Below are positions 19,024 to 22,899 of a DNA stretch of 22,899 nucleotides, one piece after another. Below the pieces are notes generated by a model. That model was not told the origin of the DNA and ran no database searches. It saw only the letters and a program-made list of their open reading frames with translations. The position numbers were made by a program, and so were the translations under genes. Position 1 is the first letter of the stretch. Each line of letters begins with the position of its first letter. The stretch is from Phoronis australis. Lineage: Eukaryota; Phoronida; Phoronidae. The stretch lies in contig NMRA01000486.1 in NCBI GenBank assembly GCA_002633005.1, positions 1 to 22,899 of the forward strand. Direction: 5' to 3'.

Positions 19024-19091
19024 AGCTAATGCAAGCAACAGTACACAATGTGTTGAATATTTGCAATTAATTGTTCCAGCAGTTGTTTAGC
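19024..19091 (+). other. Start of presumed 3' UTR of the phosphatase gene
   Basis: This follows the TGA directly. No canonical AATAAA is seen in the next 400 bases, so the transcript end cannot be placed. A fold-back element begins at 19092 and is probably either within the 3' UTR or just past it. Confidence 0.4.
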
Positions 19092-19199
19092 AATAGTTGG
19101 ATATAACATGTTGATATTTTGAGAACCAGTTGACGCCCGTTATTCAGTGTCAGTAGAAAACTGGTTCTCAAAATATGGGCACTCTATATCCGACTATTA
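19092..19199 (+). mobile_element. Fold-back (MITE-like) element, copy B
   Basis: About 108 bp. The arms aatagttggatata and atattttgagaaccagtt on the left pair with aactggttctcaaaatat and tatatccgactatt on the right, giving a nearly complete hairpin around a centre of about 25 bases. Related to 2425-2529. It starts 68 bases after the phosphatase stop. Confidence 0.8.
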
Positions 19200-19671
19200 C
19201 CCATTATCTGATGTCCCATGAAGATATTACGGTCTAGATTAGATGTTTCACTGCATATTTGCAAAGTAGTGCTCTTGAGTCTCCATTCGAAGCTGCATAA
19301 GGTCGTCACCATGTTTGTTAGGAACTGGTGTTAGTACGAACTTCAGGTCTGTCAGTGCTGTATATAGCGTTGTTACATAAAAGAAATAATCCATTCACTG
19401 GGCAAAAATGTTAATATGGGATGAGGACATTCAAAATGTTGTCATAGTGTTGGCAATAGGGGGCAATAGGGTATGTTACAACATTCCACTGACATGATTG
19501 ACATGTTTGTCACTTTCTTTGTTGTTTATGTAAGTTTATTGTACAGTCACATTTTAATGTACATTCTGCTCTAGATGGTTACTAAGGTTAGCTGTGATAT
19601 AAACAACGTTAGTTTTAGGTTTGATCTAGGGTTTGGATCGATTAGGTGGTGTTTAGGATTTTTTGTGCTAT
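19200..19671 (+). other. Non-coding 3' flank
   Basis: No gene or repeat supported, apart from ggcaataggg occurring twice in direct succession near 19452. Confidence 0.5.
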
Positions 19672-19990
19672 GTGATATATGCTGCTTTCACACTAAATCA
19701 CAATTCTTGTGTTCTGTGATATATGCTGCTTTCACACTAAATCACAATTCTTGTGTTCTGTGATATTTGCTGCTTTCACACTAAATCACAATTCTTGTGT
19801 TCTGTGATATTTGCTGGTTTCACACTAAAGCACAATTCTTTTGCTTTGTGATATGTGCTGCTTTCACACCGAAAGGTAACTGTTTCAATTTTGTTATTTA
19901 TTTTTTTGCAAAATTGAAAAAAATGCCTTATGCTACTTTCACACCAAGTTAGTTTAAATTTGCAATGTAAGATATATGCTGCTTTCACAC
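19672..19990 (+). repeat. 44-bp tandem repeat, about five units plus decayed tail
   Basis: Units start at 19672, 19716, 19760, 19804 and 19848, with core gtgatatatgctgctttcac and actaaatcacaattcttgtg. Fragments of the core recur near 19928 and 19972, showing that the array once reached to about 19990. Confidence 0.93.
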
Positions 19991-20541
19991 CAAATTGTTG
20001 AAGAAAGGCACAACTTTACTGTTACAGAAGGCACGTGTAACAGACTTATGCAAACTGCTGTAATAATGAACCTGTTTAGGACAATGAAAATTTCAAATAC
20101 TTTGCTCAAGCTCAGGGCTTGTACTAAATTTTAGAAATAGGCAATATTAGCCATTCCAAATTCAAGAATTATGAAAAATACAGCAAATTTACTTGTGGTT
20201 AAAAGCTCGGAGTTGATGTGGTATGATAGGGGCTAAACACGTTTCATTTTTGCTGTAATACTTTGTAACACGTAATCAGTCATAAACATCGCGGACTTTA
20301 TGTCTGAATTTCATATTTCTGTGATACAAAATGCAGTGTCTAATATTTTAGAAATATCACGAGCATCACAATTACCCCTGTCCCAATTTTCAGAATGAAG
20401 AAAATTTAATGTTGGCTATAAAATTTTGGTGTCCCAATTTGGAGAATTATTACCATAATACTGTGAGGAAAGGACACAATATTACTATACTTTTAATTTT
20501 GGCAATCTTTAAGTTAAGCAGTTCTCACGTATGCCATGTCA
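19991..20541 (+). other. Non-coding AT-rich stretch
   Basis: Nothing supported. Confidence 0.5.
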
Positions 20542-20796
20542 GGTCATGTCAGAGCGTACCCCTCTACATGGCATCATGCTGCTCAGGGGATAGGTCATGT
20601 CAGAGCGTACCCCTCTACATGGCATCATGCTGCTCAGGGGGTAGGTCATGTCAGAGCATACCCGTCAACATGGCATCATGCTGTTCAGGGGGTAGGTCAT
20701 GTCAGAGCTTACCCCTCAACATGGCATCATGCTGCTCAGGGGGTAGGTCATGTCGGAGCGTACCCCTCTGCATGGCATCATGCTGCTCAGGGGGTA
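20542..20796 (+). repeat. 51-bp minisatellite, five units
   Basis: Unit starts are at 20542, 20593, 20644, 20695 and 20746, with core ggtcatgtcagagcgtaccc and catggcatcatgctgctcag. The period equals 17 codons, so frames read as 17-residue repeats (RSCQSVPLYMASCCSGG in one, GHVRAYPSTWHHAAQG in another). Two frames are open at once, so a coding role is doubtful. Confidence 0.95.
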
Positions 20797-20831
20797 GAAG
20801 ATTAATTAATGTGAGGTTGTATCATCCGTGA

Positions 20832-21690
20832 GAACATCAGATGTGACGCTGCTGTGGGGACTTTTGTTTTGTGTTGGGTTGTTTGGTTTTGTTCAAAATA
20901 TTAGTGAAGATTTCTTACATTATTGTTGGTTTGAAAAGGTGAGAGGTGTCATATTGGTGACTCCTGCTTTAAAACCTGGTACAACGGTGGTTAGGTGGCT
21001 GTTAAGACATCAAATTAAAATATACCAAGTTGGTGAAAGTAAATCCAGGTTACTGATATCTAAATGGGTTTTGAAGTGGTAAAGTAGTGAAATTTAGTTC
21101 TAAATTATATTGCCCTTTTTACACTAACTCACTTTGTGCTTGTAGGAGGTAACTAGTCCCCATAGTGGCTTGAAATTTTGTGCAATTGCAAATCATGAGT
21201 GTCATTCACACACAATAGCCCTTTTAAAATTGACTGTAAGATCGGTGAAAGCAAGTCTTTGTACATGCTGCTCTTAATCATACAACTGTCCCAGTTAGTT
21301 AGTGTGAGTAAATGAAGGTTAACAAAGGGTTTATGGGCCTGACTGAGGAGATAATTATTTTGTTGCCCCTCATGGGTTTTGAATGGCCAAGCCCCAAACG
21401 TGCTACCACATTTGCTTAGTGTCTGTTGTTTTGGTTGTGTATACTAAGAACTGTGCCCTGGTCTATTGAAAAGATGGCACTCTGTGACTTCAAATGACTT
21501 TGTATTGAGAGATGGTATGGGAATTTGCTTGTGATTTTTCTGTTGGTGTTGTAGTCTTAAAGAAATATTGTAAACTATGTGAAATGTACTTTTAAATGTC
21601 CATACAGAGATCTGTCATGTGTCTGATGCTTTATAGTAACTTAGTTTCGTTGACGGAAGTCAACTGACTTTGCAACAGGGTAGGTAGTTG
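20832..21690 (+). other. Non-coding stretch
   Basis: A short hydrophobic open frame (LLWGLLFCVGLFGFVQNIS) ends at a donor-like AAG/GTGAGA at 20938, but it has no ATG and no convincing acceptor. No gene is supported. Confidence 0.4.
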
Positions 21691-21699
21691 GTAGTTGTT

Positions 21700-22056
21700 C
21701 ATTGGAGGAGAGGAGGGAAAGTAGTCAGGGGATAGTGGAGAGGTGTAGGGAAAGGGAGAGAGATGGCAGGAAAGGGAGAGAGGTGGGGAGGGAGAGAGAG
21801 ATGGACGGAGGGGGGGAGTGAGAGAGATTTATTAACTTTTAATTGTAAGATCAGGTAGGCGTCATCAGGTGGGGAGGGCAGGAAAGATGGAGGGAGACAG
21901 GTGGGGAGGGAAAGAGAGATGAAAGAGGGGGGGAGAGTGAGAGGGATTGAGGTAGAGGGAGAGAGCTGGGTAGGGAGAGAGAGATGGAGGGAAGGGGAAG
22001 AGTGAGAGAGATGGAGGTAGAGGGAGAGAGATGGAGGTAGGGGGAGAGTGAGAGAA
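21700..22056 (+). repeat. Homopurine (GGGAGAGA-type) tract, two compound units
   Basis: Almost pure A/G for most of the stretch, with units such as gggagagagatggagg. It is broken once, at about 21827-21868, by a pyrimidine-containing tail. A related tail recurs right after the second half (about 22056-22100), so the whole is two copies about 230 bp apart. Confidence 0.9.
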
Positions 22057-22486
22057 GTTTGTTGACATATTATTTTATGTTCAGGTATGCATCATGTCGG
22101 GAATATAACCACAGGTGAATAAAATATAAATGCAATTATGTGTCTACAAATTCTGCTCGCGTAATGAGAGTTGTTTTATTGTTACTACTTAATTTATAAT
22201 TTATCAAGCGAAAGTGTCACTTTTGTGTTGTGCTATGCAATCAAGAATTTCAAAATTCATTCTGAACGAAGTCTAAGATCTCATGACTTCCATTATGTTG
22301 TTAGTCACAAGAAGAGGCCCAGTTATGTTTTTTTTTTGTTTTTACAGATTTTATTTGCATGTTATTAATTTTCGTTTGTGTAATCATTTTGTCATACTTT
22401 GGAAATTCTGTTTTGATAATTATTTATGCATTGTGATTGTTATTTAAACAGTAAAACCTTAAATTTTTGTTTTCTTTTCTTCCAAG

Positions 22487-22643
22487 TATTCTCACCCAAT
22501 ATTGCCAACAATTCTCACTCCAGTCTTCTGCGTCATGGGTTACGTCATCACGGGGACGAACATCCGATTCAGCACACGATTCATCTTTCTCCAAAAATTT
22601 TAGAAAGCGTTTCTCTGTTGTTATTGATGAAGAAAAATTATAA
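22487..22643 (+). CDS. Possible terminal coding exon of another + strand gene
   Basis: A long pyrimidine tract and TTCCAAG at 22470-22486 form a strong acceptor. After one base the frame runs 51 codons to TAA at 22641: ILTQYCQQFSLQSSASWV, then SRGRTSDSAHDSSFSKNF and RKRFSVVIDEEKL. Ser clusters next to Arg (RGRTS, RKRFS) look like kinase sites in a cytoplasmic tail. No family was recognised and no upstream exon was found between 19024 and 22486. The source could be a gene in which the phosphatase is nested, or a short gene with exons missed here. The - strand is also open over this stretch, which lowers confidence. Confidence 0.35.
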
Positions 22644-22899
22644 TCTTGTTTTTGGTAAAATGTTAATTGTGAAGTCGTTATTTTCACGTCAGCTGTGTGA
22701 AAAAAACGTATAGCAACGACAGAAAATATTGCTGTTATGTTTACCAATGCCAGCCACCATGACACATCTGTGCAGTCCTAAAATCTAGTAGTGGGGCAGT
22801 TTGTGTACATTTTTCAATTTGAGCTTTTCCATCTTCTTGAAAGAGCACGTGATCTAAAATAATTTGAAATTCGTGATATTTACATCAATCAAAAATAAA

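Noticed and set aside
20832-20938. Hydrophobic frame ending at a strong donor (AAG/GTGAGA)
   Set aside because: No ATG after the upstream in-frame stop and no pyrimidine tract at any AG before it; not enough for an exon call.
21865-22068. - strand ORF rich in Ser, Pro and Leu
   Set aside because: It is the complement of the homopurine tract.
1-22899. CRISPR array or bacterial operon
   Set aside because: The tandem repeats have no unique spacers of regular size, and the gene has spliceosomal introns; the window is eukaryotic.

Overview
This is a eukaryotic, AT-rich window dominated by introns and repeats. It holds one clearly recognisable gene, on the + strand: the last eight coding exons (11019-19023) of a PP2C-family serine/threonine phosphatase of the PPM1H/PPM1J/PPM1M group. 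The exons join into a continuous 361-residue C-terminal part with GT-AG junctions and compatible phases. The N-terminal part, including the conserved Asn-Glu-Asp segment of the first PP2C motif, was not found and probably lies upstream of the window. The organism looks like a marine invertebrate. The repeat families fit a mollusc, with hemichordate or amphioxus as alternatives; this assignment is weak.

Layout. 1-11018 is upstream sequence or first intron. It contains a degenerate tandem array (about 95-400), a small fold-back element (2425-2529), an 885-bp DNA transposon with about 260-bp terminal inverted repeats and a THAP-like coding relic (3571-4455), a 675-bp duplicated block joined through single N gap characters (5455-6798), a 38-bp minisatellite (7351-7616), a related repeat pair (9655-10065), a GC-rich palindromic array (10400-10640) and a few unrecognised ORFs.

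11019-19023 is the phosphatase gene. Its third intron in the window carries a tRNA-derived SINE and then a higher-order tandem array of about 455 bp per unit. Each unit has three monomers of about 150 bp, and each monomer carries a box resembling the CTCF consensus. The end of the same intron has triplicated the 3' splice site together with the start of the next exon, giving two decoy acceptors that would both cause a frameshift.

19024-22899 is the 3' flank: a second copy of the fold-back element, a 44-bp satellite, a 51-bp minisatellite with open frames, a long homopurine tract, and a possible terminal exon of another + strand gene (22487-22643).

By homology the phosphatase is expected to be a metal-dependent Ser/Thr phosphatase acting on proteins such as phosphorylated Rab GTPases. 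Nothing else in the window shows a functional link to it. The other notable items are regulatory or structural candidates in its introns and mobile elements nearby.
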